A DNA stretch of 64,000 nucleotides from Cepaea nemoralis (lineage: Eukaryota; Mollusca; Gastropoda; Stylommatophora; Helicidae), in contig JACEFZ010014639.1 in assembly GCA_014155875.1 (NCBI GenBank), positions 12,501 through 76,500 on the forward strand. The letters are read 5' to 3'. Under the pieces are notes generated by a model. The model worked only from the letters and a program-made list of their open reading frames with translations. It made no database searches and was not told the origin of the DNA. This document shows positions 10,116-21,796 of the stretch, one piece after another. Each line of letters starts with the position of its first letter. Position 1 is the first letter of the stretch. Made by a program: the position numbers and the translations under genes.

Positions 10116-11290
10116 AACATTAATGGAGCCAGGGAGGATGGATCCCTGACAGGGGATGATCTGCCACTGTGCCACCTGTGTGGGGGAATAAAGGATAACG
10201 TCACGTGGCCAACTTTAGGAGTTGCCATAAAAACCCGAGTTGGGGCCAACGAGGAAAACTTGAAAATGTGGATCTAGGCAGACATGCTTGTCACTGCAGC
10301 AGTTAGAACATCTAACGTGTGAAGGAGATATTTGATTTAGTTTACACGAGCCTGTATGGCTACCATTAGATGTAATTTAGTGTAAACTGCAGTGCTGTAA
10401 GGTTCCCTACCAGATCCAAGGAAACTCAACAAGTTTTGGGAAAGAATCAAATCCCATTCGGAAGAACACCAGTTCAACAATCAATAAAGTTGCATACAGA
10501 ACGTAACTAAAGCTAGAAGGAAGTTGATTCACCAAAAAGAGTGATGATTACTGATGCACCACACAGCATCAGACAGTAGTAACTAACTGAGAACATTAAT
10601 TATAATAGTACCTAGTGTGATATAATCTCGTGTAATAGAACACAAGACATGATACGTGAGGCTAGATAGACACGAGTGAGGATCAATCACATTAACAATT
10701 AACATTAATGACGGTGTACACACTACAAAGGACTTGTGCAGTTTTTTTAAAGGAACGATAGGAACGGACATTGTGTAGGGTGCAACCGGTCCATGATTAA
10801 CTGTTAATACCACCGGTGTCTATTTCGGATGATCATGAAATTGGATTACCAGAGGTCTACAGAGGCAAAGCAGTATCCGGCAAGATGGTTTCGGCACTGG
10901 GTGAGATGTACATGTTCTGACGTAACGTGCTGTGGTCTATCCTTGCTGGGATTAGCTGACTGGGTTGTGGTCTGAGAGTCCGATTCTACACACTTTATAG
11001 AACACGTCACACATTTCTTCGCATACACGTCTCATACACGTTACACTTTTCTTTTAATAAATTAATCTTTATTAATTTCTAGAAGCAAGAGTTGTTGAGT
11101 ATGTTGCGTTGGGAAGTATGAGAGGGGGCATAGTACGACAGTGAGAGAGTGATAGGAAAAGGTGTCCATAGGCTGATGGAGTGTGTTGGACGGAAGCTGG
11201 TGGATTCTCCAGAATATTAAAAAGGAGGAAAATATTATAATGTGGGTGTCGGCTCTCTTCACTCCAGGGACGACACTGTAAAGGAGGACA
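10116..11290. other. No recognised gene
   Basis: Unique-looking noncoding sequence. Short open frames on both strands have no family resemblance. Nothing repeat-like was seen except AT-rich stretches. Confidence 0.4.
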
Positions 11291-11295
11291 CGACA

Positions 11296-11379
11296 ATCCC
11301 CCCCCCCCCTGGAAACCCTAAAATTCCCCCCCCCCCCTGGGGGGGGGGGGGGATTCCCCACCGGTTAAGAACCACTGGA
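11296..11379 (-). mobile_element. Possible hAT-type terminal repeat with poly-C/poly-G
   Basis: Homopolymer C and G runs precede 'CCACCGGTTAAGAACCACTG'. Its reverse complement begins CAGTGGTTCTTAACC, the kind of terminus common in hAT elements. No opposite terminus was located, so the call rests on one end only. Confidence 0.4.
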
Positions 11380-11657
11380 TTAGACGGTGACGTGGAAGAA
11401 TAACACAAACTGACTTAACCCAGAACAATATGGGCCCAGCTCTGTGGTGATACATAAACGCCTAGGCCATTAGGCAGAATACATGATGGCGGTGTCTGGG
11501 AGTCAATTTCAGTTTTAATATACCGAAATGAAATACGAGCCATACATCTTACTCTTACTGTGTGATTGTTCTAAACTACTGAAGCCATTCTATGTGGAGT
11601 TTGGTAACAATCGGACAGCTTTTGAGCCATTTCTAGTGGCGCATGGTACAAGGTATA

Positions 11658-11795
11658 TTTTTAATGACTGTGCAGCGTTTGAAAATATTGCCGGTCCAAG
11701 TTTTGTATTTACCTATTATGCTGCATGAACTTTACAGAGGGTGAATGCAAAACTTGGACCGACAATATTTTCAAACACTGCACAGCCATTAAAAA
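11658..11795 (+). mobile_element. 138-bp foldback MITE, copy 1
   Basis: Two ~50-bp arms are inverted copies of each other: TTTTTAATGACTGTGCAG at the left and CTGCACAGCCATTAAAAA at the right. They are separated by a ~35-bp loop and flanked by TA on both sides. TA target duplication suggests Tc1/mariner-type mobilisation. An equal-length copy lies at 36968-37105. Confidence 0.9.
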
Positions 11796-11929
11796 TACAC
11801 CCTGTATAAACAAGTCAAAGTAACGAGGCCCCTGTTCGCGCCATGAGGTTAGCATTAAAATGTTAGACCAACAGGCACTCGATGGGTGAGATGGTTGGTC
11901 AGTGCCATGCAACCGGCACACGATGGGTG
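11796..11929. other. No recognised feature
   Basis: A short direct repeat around 'CGATGGGTGAGA' occurs at about 11880 and 11922. Confidence 0.3.
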
Positions 11930-12092
11930 AGAGGCCACTGTGCCGCAGGTCGCCTTTACTCGCCAGGAACTGTCTTAGTACTCAGGTCAGGCTAGGTCAA
12001 TGAAAACAAAATCCCGGGACGGTGGGGATCCGAGCTCATAACCACTGGGTCGGCACGCAAGGGTTCTAGCCATTACGCTACCGCAGTTCCCG
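11930..12092 (-). mobile_element. S5 SINE (tRNA-derived)
   Basis: The minus strand starts GGGAACTGCGGTAGCGTAATGG (box A-like TAGCGTAATGGC) with box B-like 'GGATCCCC' and the shared block 'CATTGACCTAGCCTGACC'. It is colinear with 46675-46832 (minus) and resembles 24751-24950 (plus). Confidence 0.65.
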
Positions 12093-12740
<648 letters not shown>

Positions 12741-13084
12741 AAAGCCTCTGGTAGCCAACGACGTCGAAATCATATTTATTCTCGGCAACTGTGACCGATC
12801 TGGCATGTGAGGACAATGCTCAATTATGTCAATGTAAATTTAGACCTGCCGTATCCGAAGCCAATCTCCGCCGGATACGGTGCCCGCACACTGAGGTCTG
12901 TGTCTTCTAACGTAGCTCAGCCAACTAGCTTTGCTTGGAATGTATTCATAGCAGTGCGGCTAATCTGGCACTTGCTTCTAATTATCTCTAATCTATTTGC
13001 TCGTCTTCGCACTGGCACAGACTGAGGCTGGGTGATGGACTTGCGCGTTAGCGTATTTGATAGGGAGCTACGTTTATTTTTTTC
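12741..13084. other. Unassigned; contains a 9-bp-stem inverted repeat
   Basis: CCGTATCCG and CGGATACGG (about 12848-12880) form a perfect 9-bp stem with a 14-base loop. No gene is attached to it. Confidence 0.5.
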
Positions 13085-13205
13085 CCCCGTTCCCTCGCTT
13101 TGAACTCAAGGGTAGTCTATACACACAACTTCTAGTAGCACTAGACTGAATTAGCTTTCCCTATTACCAGTGTCTCTCGCCATCAGGCGAACCCACTCCG
13201 ACTTC
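13085..13205 (-). mobile_element. S2 SINE 3' half
   Basis: The reverse strand reads the S2 core 'GGTTCGCCTGATGGCGAG' and 'GGGAAAGCTAATTCAG', then the end 'TTGAGTTCAAAGCGAGGG'. The head is missing. Confidence 0.8.
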
Positions 13206-13214
13206 AGACATGCT

Positions 13215-13330
13215 ACGATGATAACGTAACCTGCGTTCGTCGTCCGTTAATAGAGGGAAAGACTTGCCCCATATCCCTCCGTATGCTCGGGCCTACAAAA
13301 TGTTATGGTCCTATCACATCACGAACACTT
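13215..13330. repeat. Unnamed interspersed repeat, copy 1
   Basis: It contains 'AGGGAAAGACTTGCCCCATA' and 'GGCCTACAAAATGTTATGGTC'. The same blocks in the same order occur at 41070-41190 with about 75% identity by eye. Confidence 0.55.
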
Positions 13331-13397
13331 TGAAGTTTTCTACTTCGGGGCATGAATGGAGCAAACAAACAAGAAGAATATGAACAAGAAGATAACG

Positions 13398-13789
<392 letters not shown>

Positions 13790-13949
13790 ACCAGGCTACT
13801 ATAGAGGTACAGAATCAACACAGCGATGCTCAACTTTGACCTGCAGGGACATACCACCATCCCTCGCCTCATGACCGAGCACAACAGACTGAACACACGC
13901 GCAAACGTCATCATTATGCAGACGTGGGCTAAGCAAACAAGCTGCTGAA

Positions 13950-14249
13950 ATGGTTCTGGGGAATGTACCGGGTACAGTGATTTCAGACAGATAGACTGAC
14001 CCACTGGGAATGTACCGGGTACAGTGATTTCAGACAGATATACTGACCCACTGGGAATGTACCGGGTACAGTGATTTCAGACAGATATACTGACCCACTG
14101 GGAATGTACCGGGTACAGTGATTTCAGACAGATATACTGACCCAATGGGAATGTACCGGGTACAGTGATTTCAGACAGATAGACTGACCCACTGGGAATG
14201 TACCGGGTACAGTGATTTCAGAGAGATATACTGACCCAAATATACTGAC
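13950..14249. repeat. 47-bp minisatellite, left part (~6 copies)
   Basis: Each unit contains 'GGGAATGTACCGGGTACAGT', including the palindromic GTACCCGGTAC-like core, followed by GATTTCAGACAGATATACTGACCCACT. The copies are nearly identical. The array resumes at 18110 after the I-alpha LINE. Confidence 0.95.
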
Positions 14250-14254
14250 GAAAA

Positions 14255-14274
14255 CTTCCGGTTTCAAGATGGCG
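14255..14274 (+). promoter_or_regulatory. Candidate internal promoter of the I-alpha LINE
   Basis: Right at the LINE 5' end are an ETS-type CTTCCGG (14255-14261) and a YY1-type CAAGATGGCG (14265-14274). A YY1 site at a similar distance from the 5' end sets the transcription start of mammalian L1. A role here is inferred from motif and position only. Confidence 0.45.
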
Positions 14275-14493
14275 ACGGACGGTCGTGTTGTTTTGTGTTC
14301 GTTAACTTTTTCGCGACGGGGATGGATTTATTCATCTCTGGCGTGTAATTGGTGTGCCAGGATGTAAAACCAGGAGTTTCTACTCAAGATCTGCGCGGGT
14401 GCTACGGAGTTCGTGCATCGAGCGAAGCCATCCTTGAGTGAATTTTCAGCAGCGTGTGTGGTTCAAATCAGTCTGTGTTTACGTTTTTTCAAC

Positions 14494-16428
14494 ATGGCGG
14501 AACAACGTGTGTTTTCCGATGGGCCAGCAGTCAACATACCGAAGCGGCGTGGTAGCCGCGCAGGGACAAAGAAACAAGGTAAGCGCGGAGGTTTGAGGCG
14601 TTTTAGACTCAAGTGTCACCGTCTAGGACTCAGGAACATCCGTATTCTATATTGGAACTGTGCCAGTGTAAAACAACGGGGCGCTATTTTAGAAACCCTA
14701 GTTTACAGGAACGACATTGTAGCACTCCAGGAGACGAGACTGGGCGATCAGCTACTCCGAATTGCCGGCTTCAAATGTTTCTACAACAGACGACATCTGG
14801 GAACGGCGATTCTCGTTCGGGACAGCATGGTGGCGTCAGAGCTAGACATGTCCAGTTGGGACAGTGACGATATACAAATACAGGCGTTGAGAGTTCATTC
14901 CAGTATATCATTCGTGTTGGTTAATGTTTATGCCCGCAATGCGAGTATGGACGCCCAGAAGTGGCAGTGTTTAAGTGGCATATTGGGCCAAGAGAGAAAT
15001 GTTATTTTCTGTGGTGACTTCAACGCTAAGGGCAGAGCATGGGGAAACACTTCCTCCAATACACAAGGGGAGGAGCTCGAGACTGCACTGGAAACCATCG
15101 ACCTGGTTTGTATTAACAGTGGCTGTGTCACCAGGACAGCAAGCCGTCCAGGCGATGAGGACAGTGCTATTGATCTGGCGCTAGTTTCACCTTCACTCAC
15201 TACAGTGTGTAGATGGGGTGTCCTAGGACACCATGGCAGCGACCACCACCCGTGCAGCATATTGGTGGAGAAAGGCAGAACCAGGCAGCACAAGCTAAAG
15301 GTAAAGACGTTCCAGTATGACAGTACAGGGCAAGATGTGGTGAGTAAAATAAGACGTGACAAGCGCAGAACGTTCCAGGGCAGGAAAAAAAGCTGGGAGC
15401 AGCCACCGTGGTGGAGTTTCGAGGTGGAGAAGGCTTGGGTGGATAAGCGTAGTGCTGTAAGGAGATGGCAAAATGCCAAGAAGAACAGAGCTGGTCATCC
15501 TAGTCCCTGCTTGCACTTAGAAAGAGAGATGCACACAAAAGTAAGCTATTTCAAAAAACTGGTCAAGGTGGTTAAAAGCGAAAAATGGGCAGAGGTGTGT
15601 CAAAGAGTAAGCACAGACAAGTCACTGAAATTGTTCTGGCGACTACATAAAAGCATGAGTGGTGTAGTCAAGAATAAGAGCATTTCAGACTTCCAAGGTG
15701 CTGACCTCACCTGGCAGAGGACTGACGAGGACAAGGGCAAAGCCCTCTTTGAACGCTACCTTGAGCAGGGCAACCAGACAGACATGGGAGGCCGAAATCT
15801 GGCCAAGGAGGTCACCTCAGACAGATGCAAGGCCCAGAACACTTCGGAGGAAGACACAGTGACAGTGAAAGAAATCAAGGCTGTGCTTCGACGATCAAAA
15901 AACAGTGCTCCAGGTCCTGATGGCATAAGATACGACGACATAAATAGGTGTACCGACAATGAGCTAGAGAAATTAGCAGACATGTACAACAACAGTATAG
16001 GGAGTGCTAGCATCAAGGAGGAATGGTTACACAGCTATCTGATTCCCTTGCCGAAGCCTGACAAAGACCACAAAAAAATTCAGGGATATCGAATTATAAC
16101 CATGCAGAATACAATAGGCAAGCTGCTGGAGAAGGTAATTGCCAGGAAAATATCAAGCCAACTAGAGAGGCAAGGTGTTTTCCCACCTACCCTGGGTGGG
16201 TACCGTCCAAAAAGAGAAACCTGGACCAATGCAGCAGTCTTTGCCCAGGATGTCTATGAAGGTTTCCACGCAGGCACTGAAACCGTTGCTGCAGCGATTG
16301 ATCTTGAGGACGCATACAACAGAGTACCACTGGATTTTTTAATGTTTCAGCTTCTTGAACTAAACGTAAGTCCATTCCTCCTTAGTTGGATCGCTGCAGC
16401 CCTCTACCAACGGAGAAGTAGTTTTTAG
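14494..16428 (+). pseudogene. I-alpha ORF, part 1: endonuclease and N-terminal RT
   Basis: The frame is open from 14413. I prefer the ATG at 14494 because of its strong context (AACATGGCG). After a basic N-terminus (about 20 Lys/Arg in 45 residues) comes an APE-type endonuclease with the expected catalytic signatures: 'YWNCASV', 'ALQETRL', 'FCGDFNAKG', 'AIDLAL' and 'GSDHHP'. Counted from 14413 these are near residues 80-280. The RT begins around residue 490 with 'SAPGPDGI' and includes 'AAIDLEDAYNRV' (motif A, catalytic Asp). An extra A near 16416-16417 throws the frame and gives the stop at 16426-16428. All catalytic residues seen are intact, so the copy looks young. Confidence 0.9.
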
Positions 16429-18092
16429 ATGTGGCAGTTGGACTTCGGAACCAACAACAATATATCCTGGCCTACCACAGGGATTCGCCATTATCTCCGG
16501 TACTGTTCAACGCCTACACAGTGAGAATCACCAGTGAGCAGATCACTGGACCTGGCAGGACATTGTCGTATGCCGATGATATTTTAGTGTATCGTCAGGG
16601 TAAGGATAGAGAGGAGGTTGCTGTGGAACTACAAACCGAACTCAATCGCATAAGTACTTGGTGTGATGAAGCTGGGGCAATGGTCAACCCAACAAAGGCA
16701 ACAGTGACTTGGTTCTCTTTGAATAATCATATTGTCAACAATCCAACACCAACTGTAATGCTGTGTTCAGAGACGGTGGAAAGAACGCAGGCAATGAATT
16801 ACCTGGGAATACGGTTTGATCGAAGCCTTGCTTATAATGTGCACATAGACCAGGTGATAACAAAGGCCAAGCGGGGTTTGGCAGCGATGCGGGTGATGGC
16901 GGCAGCAAACTGTGAGCAGCGCCATCTATGTCTTCTGTACGAGGGGCTGGTCATGTCTGTTTTGGAGTATGCAATGGCAATCCTGACTCTCAGCCATACG
17001 CAGATAGAAAGGATGGAAAGGATACAGAATGAAGCAATGCGCATTATTCTTGGATGTACAAGAGATACAGCATGCAGGGCGATGCGCTACCTTCTTGATT
17101 TTCCAACCATTGAAGAGAGAATACAAGTTTGCAGGGCACGCGCCTACCTCAGAATTAACGCAAACACACAACATCCACTGCATAGTGAAATTAGGACGGT
17201 GAAGGGCAGCAGGTTAAAAAGAGGACGGTCGTGGATGGGTCAAGCCGAAGACATTCTTCAACAGGTGTGTTCACTTGAGGACTTAGAACCTGGCGAGGAG
17301 TGGGTGCAAGTGCCAACAGACTTCTGCACATCCTTTTCAGTTTGCATCCAACTAGATAGAAAATGCAGACAAGAAAATCCGGCTGCTGTTGAGGCTGAAG
17401 TACAAGCGTTGATTTTCGAGAATTCGCTAGACGGTGACGCGGTCATCTACACAGATGGGTCGGTCGTCCGACATGTGAGAAGCTCATGGGCCTTTACAGC
17501 TCGGGCCGGAGGGAGAATTGTGAAGGAGGACTCTGGTGCTTTCACTGAAACCACAAGTAGCCTGACCATGGAAGTCATGGCAGTAAGTAAAGCAATAACA
17601 TGGCTCGAGACACAGACATTCACTAGGGCTTGTTTCCTTAGCGACTCAATGAACATGATCAAGAGGATAGAGGAGGGGTCGATCCGAAGAGAGTGGTTGC
17701 TGCCTCTGAAGCGGTCTAGGCTGGCAAAGATTAGTTTCATCTTCGTGCCAGGTCATGCGGGAGTACAAGGAAATGAGCGGGCTGACAAGCTCGCAGGTGA
17801 GGCTACTGTGGAGGGCGGACGCGCCATGGACCAGGCTGACATTCTGAATGCTCTACGAGAAGTGAGACTTTTGCGAGAACCAAGTGATGACTGGGAATCT
17901 ACAACAATGGCCAGACTGCGGGAGCAGCAAATTAAAAGAGGGGTGGCCAAACAAGAACACTACGCAGGAAGCCAAAGAAGATTGATAAACCAACACAGAA
18001 CTGGCGTCGTTAGCCGCTACACGCTGCGGGATTTGCTGAGGAGGGGATCCGAGCACTTATGGACTGAATGGTTCGACGTGCAACGAGGATGA
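16418..18092 (+). pseudogene. I-alpha ORF, part 2: RT core and RNase H
   Basis: From 16418 to 16483 the RT continues in a second frame ('VVFRCGSW' to 'GLPQG'). An extra T at 16484-16485 shifts it again, and the remainder to the stop at 18090-18092 is open. It holds 'SPLSPVLFN' (motif B), 'SYADDILVY' (motif C with the two catalytic Asp) and an RNase H domain from about 17436: 'IYTDGS', 'LTMEVMAV', 'FLSDSMN' and 'PGHAGVQGNERADKLA', so the D-E-D-D set is complete. The C-terminus has no zinc knuckle. Two single-base insertions 68 bp apart are the only lesions seen. Confidence 0.9.
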
Positions 18093-18109
18093 TCTGTCGA
18101 CTAACTAAC

Positions 18110-18280
18110 TATACTGACCCACTGGGAATGTACCGGGTACAGTGATTTCAGACAGATATACTGACCCACTGGGAATGTACCGGGTACAGTGATTTCAGAC
18201 AGATATACTGACCCACTGGGAATGTACCGGGTACAGTGATTTCAGACAGATATACTGACCCACAGATAGACTGACCCACT
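18110..18280. repeat. 47-bp minisatellite, right part (~3.5 copies)
   Basis: Same unit as 13950-14249, starting inside the LINE target duplication. The last copy degenerates at 'CCCACAGATAGACTGACCC'. Confidence 0.93.
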
Positions 18281-18835
18281 GAATGAATGCGGGATTCTAG
18301 GCGGTATGAAACTAAAGAGGAACTTAACAAACAAACAAAACAGCCAAATTCATTTTGAGAATTTGTATGACGGTGGAATTTCTCAACAATCCCTAACCCG
18401 GGCTTGCTGGCAAGACATGTATCTGTCCTTGTGGCTTAGAGACAGGCAGGGAGGCAGATAGATCCTTAAACATGTATAATTCATTACTTATGACTTAGTA
18501 CCTCAAAAATGTCTATTGAACTGCTTATAGTTTCTTTCTGTCATAGAGTTATGTCAAATCTCATCTGACTTTCTATCCACATTTAACATATAAACCAAAC
18601 TGTCTCTGATGTTCCTACATAATATATTTAAACATCCACATATTTGGCTACTTTATTTTGTTCACCTGCCCAGTCCATTCATTTTACCTTTGTTTTCCAA
18701 TAGTAAAAATAGGAATAAGACATTCATTCACCCTGACAGGTAACAAATAAATTACCTTATGAAAGCAGTCTTTATTTTATAGTCTAGTTCCACGCCGCTA
18801 TTTATGTGGGTTACTCAGCTCATACATCACAGGTG
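18281..18835. other. No recognised feature
   Basis: AT-rich unique-looking sequence with no coding or element signature. Confidence 0.35.
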
Positions 18836-18837
18836 TA

Positions 18838-19010
18838 GTTAGTTAGTTGCATAACCTTTACAGGACGTAGCAGTCAATCACAGCATTTTTTGGCTGTTTG
18901 TGATTCCTGGACAAGTTCATGTTCAGTAGTTTTCCATTGTTTTCTGAACGTCCAGCTCTTATACCATTTTATAACAACCAACGCAAGGCGGTCTATGTGA
19001 CAGGTAAACA
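18838..19010 (-). mobile_element. S1 SINE, 5' truncated
   Basis: Reverse strand: core 'CGTTCAGAAAACAATGG', then 'TTTACAGGACG'-type 3' end and a CAACTAACTAACT tail at the low-coordinate end. The tRNA-like head is lost near 19005. Confidence 0.8.
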
Positions 19011-19089
19011 AAAATATTTTAAAATAAATAATTGTCCCAAAGAAGTTTCCTGCTATGGGGCTTATGATGTGATAAGACCATCATTTGTA

Positions 19090-19225
19090 GGCCTGGATGC
19101 ACGGAGGAATTGGTGACCAATCATTCTCTCACTTTCGCAGATGATGAGCCCAGGCGACAGTGCTAATAATATTATTAGCTCAGTTTGCTATCAACTTCGC
19201 TAACTTGACCGCTACAGGCAGATAT
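19090..19225 (-). mobile_element. S4 SINE head, copy 2
   Basis: The minus strand matches the tRNA-like head of 9796-9925 ('GCGGTCAAGTTAGCGAAGTT' at the start, 'ATTGGTCACCAATTCC' at the end). It has a small internal TA-rich duplication and no RTE tail. Confidence 0.55.
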
Positions 19226-19850
19226 CCTGTTTTAAAATTTGCATGCTTGACAAAGTGGTCATGGTGATGTGATGACTGGTACCAACATCTACCAGCACTG
19301 GTTTTACAAGGTAGGAGTGAATATATATATATATTAGTTCGGCTACTACTGATCTCTGCATCTAATCCAACCTCCTAAAATGGCCAACAGAGATTTCTCA
19401 AGGAAAGTAAAAGTGGCAGACGCCATACTGATCACATGACCCATCATGGTTATATAACATCTGGGACTAACAACTTTATGGAACAATTGGCTTTAGTTTA
19501 GCTTTTTCACACTATAAGTGTATAGACAATTATCTCCTCCAACCGGGTGGTCTATTGTCTTATTTATTTTTGGCTTCTTTTATCCCATGCATTTTTCTTT
19601 CATAATGCTCAAATGAGCTATTTCAGTTCACAATTCTAACAAGTATTTAATTCTTACCAAACAAACTTGACAAAACAAAACCAAAATAAACTACATTATT
19701 CAAGAGAATAAATAAGCAAATTAGCAGTGTTGGAAAGGACAACCAGTTTAACATGAGAACTGTTTGCGTCTGCACCAATTCAAGCTGAAATGGGGGATTA
19801 CTCCAAGCACAAGAAGTACTTTGTCTCATACACAATGATGGATTTCAAGT
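19226..19850. other. No recognised feature
   Basis: Only a short (AT)n tract near 19322. Otherwise unique AT-rich sequence. Confidence 0.35.
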
Positions 19851-19854
19851 TAGT

Positions 19855-19965
19855 TGCACGTCCTTCTGCAAGACATTCGCAATCAACCCAGAATTGTTTG
19901 GTTGTTTGTGATTAATAGATATTTTTTACACTCTAGTTTTCCACTGCTTGCCAAATAACCAAAGC
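19855..19965 (-). mobile_element. S1 SINE 3' fragment
   Basis: The minus strand matches S1 from the core to the tail ('GGGTTGATTGCGAATGTC', then GTGCAACTAACTT). Diverged. Confidence 0.65.
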
Positions 19966-20552
19966 TCATGTGTGTATGATATCCTTATCGTTGTGGTCTA
20001 CCTCCTGGCAGTTGCCTCCATCTTCAGTACCATATGTTGTTAGGGTAGACTGATCTTACTCGAGTTTAAATATCAATTTATCAAGAATGTTTTGGGATTG
20101 GGTTTTATGGGGCCAGAGATTTACCATCACCCCTTTTCCTGTTAGTTTAATTGGTTCCGCAATATGAAAGCCAGGAACTGGATATTTGCTGTCAGAGATG
20201 ATGAATGCACATATCCTGCGAATATTTAGCCGGTGATTGAGAGCTCGCCCTCATACGTCAATCATTCTTCTACACAGATGAGAATTTAGACAGTTTGCAA
20301 ATGACACTGTGAAGAAATTGGAAGCAGTAAAGATGTGGATTAAAGTAGAGTGTTTAGAATACTGTGGATAGACAAGAAACTAAATAAATGCCAAGGCACT
20401 GATAAATGTAGCTATTACAAGATCACTCAACAAAATCTTCAGGAAAAGACATTAACTGTATATCAAAAGAATAGGTGGAATTAAGAAATGACTACTAGAC
20501 AAAAGAGGGTAAGGAGAAGATGCATGTGGCAACAAATAATAGAATCAGCAAT
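19966..20552. other. Mostly unassigned; possible LINE remnants
   Basis: Around 20300-20480, phrases such as 'AAATTGGAAGCAGTAAAGATGTGG' hint at a very decayed RTE ORF ('KKLEAVKMW'). The signal is too weak for a separate call. Confidence 0.3.
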
Positions 20553-20795
20553 TAGTTGTTGCATATCCTTTACAGGAAGTCACAGTCAACCCCAGCATTT
20601 TTTGGCTGTTCATGATTCCTGGGCAAGTTTATGTTCTGTAGTTTGCCATTGCTTTCTGAATGACCGGCACCAATACTATTTCATAAAAAACCAACGTAAA
20701 GACAGCCTGCTACCAAATCGCCCACAGCTGTTTCAAATGCAGGTATGCTGGAATTATGAACTGCGTCCGTAACCCCTTCGCCTTGGAGCCGTAAG
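20553..20795 (-). mobile_element. S1 SINE, near full length
   Basis: The reverse strand begins TTACGGCTCCAAGGCGAAGGGG (head), then gives 'CATTCAGAAAGCAATGGC' and ends 'CTGTAAAGGATATGCAAC'. About 240 bp, like the other complete copies. Confidence 0.88.
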
Positions 20796-20904
20796 TTCAT
20801 TAAAATAACAGAGAATAATAAAGCTTATGTCTGCCAAAGTCTGGCTGAGACAGGCCATCTGAAATAGAAGAAACTGTCAGAAACTTGAACATAACTGCTT
20901 CAGT

Positions 20905-21090
20905 TCATCAGTTAGTTGCATGTACTTTACCTGACATTGCAATCAACCCCAGCATACCATCAAACTCAACACTAAAGCGATCTGCTTCCAAATCACCCAC
21001 AGCTGATTTCAAACCCTTGACTCGGTATGACGGGGAATCATGAAACTGCGTGTCTCATTATCCCCTAAGCCACAGCGGCAGTTGTTCATC
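20905..21090 (-). mobile_element. S1 SINE with internal deletion
   Basis: It has the S1 5' head and 3' end, but the central core ('CAGAAAGCAATGGC') is missing. The 3' tail is CAACTAACTG. Confidence 0.75.
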
Positions 21091-21134
21091 AAATAGTACA
21101 CATAAATATCTGGGATGGCAATGACAAATGTGTT

Positions 21135-21300
21135 TTTCATGATAAAGTTTAGACCAAATATATGTGAAGACAATTTGCTTTGATCATAAAGTTTAGACCA
21201 AGTATACGTAAAGACAGTTTGCCTTTCATCATAAAGTTTAGACCAAGTATACATGAAGACAGTTTGCCTTTCATTATAAAGTTTAGACCATGTATATTAT
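21135..21300. repeat. 45-bp minisatellite, about 4 copies
   Basis: The unit is around 'ATCATAAAGTTTAGACCAAG' followed by TATACGTAAAGACAGTTTGCCTTTC. Confidence 0.9.
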
Positions 21301-21457
21301 CAACAAACTTCACAAACTTAACACAGTAAATTCTAAAAGTTTGCCTGTCACTTCCTTCCCTGTTATTTGTGATCATATTCTAGTAGTAAAGCTTACCATC
21401 ATTTTATGGTGAATCATTCATTGCAATCTGTCTTCACAAAATGTTGATGCTACTTTT

Positions 21458-21705
21458 TTACCAGTTCTAGAACATTCATAAGAATCGTCCTATCTTAAAC
21501 TCATAGAGTGATATTTCCTCCTATCTTAAACTCATAGAGTGATATTTCATATCTGCCACGTTTTACCAGTTTTAGCACATTCAAAAGTATCTCCTATCTT
21601 GAACTCGTCTTGGAGTGATAAATTGTTATCTCATATTTGCGGCATTTTTACCAGTTCTAGTACATTAATAAGAATTTCCCATCTTGAGCTGGTGGAGTCT
21701 GGAGA
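21458..21705. repeat. ~85-bp imperfect tandem repeat, 3 copies
   Basis: Each copy has 'TTACCAGTTCTAG.ACATT', 'CCTATCTTAAACTC' and 'GAGTGATA'. One half-unit is duplicated at 21495-21550. Confidence 0.75.
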
Positions 21706-21777
21706 TTTATTCACGTAAAAGGTAAGAAAGTGTTAATTATCATCTATTAAGGTTATTTGTTCAGAATCCTAAAATAT

Positions 21778-21796
21778 GGGGGGGGGGGGGGGGGGG
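21778..21796. repeat. Poly-G tract, 19 bases
   Basis: An uninterrupted G run. Confidence 0.95.

Larger units (their letters stand above)
14250..18109 (+). mobile_element. I-alpha: nearly complete I-superclade LINE
   Basis: A 3.86-kb non-LTR retrotransposon flanked by TATACTGAC at 14241-14249 and 18110-18118, a 9-bp target duplication. It has a ~240-bp leader, one long coding region (APE-type endonuclease, reverse transcriptase, RNase H) broken by two 1-bp insertions, and a short 3' end with a (CTAA)n tail. No separate ORF1 with CCHC knuckles is present, which differs from the classic I factor. Truncated copies lie at 23142-23305 and 28205-28335. The RNase H domain places it in the I superclade; the exact clade (I, Ingi or Nimb-like) is undecided. 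Confidence 0.93.

Noticed and set aside
13950..18280. Idea that the I-alpha LINE is site-specific for the 47-bp minisatellite
   Set aside because: The two other copies (23142 and 28205) are not flanked by this repeat; one event does not show specificity.
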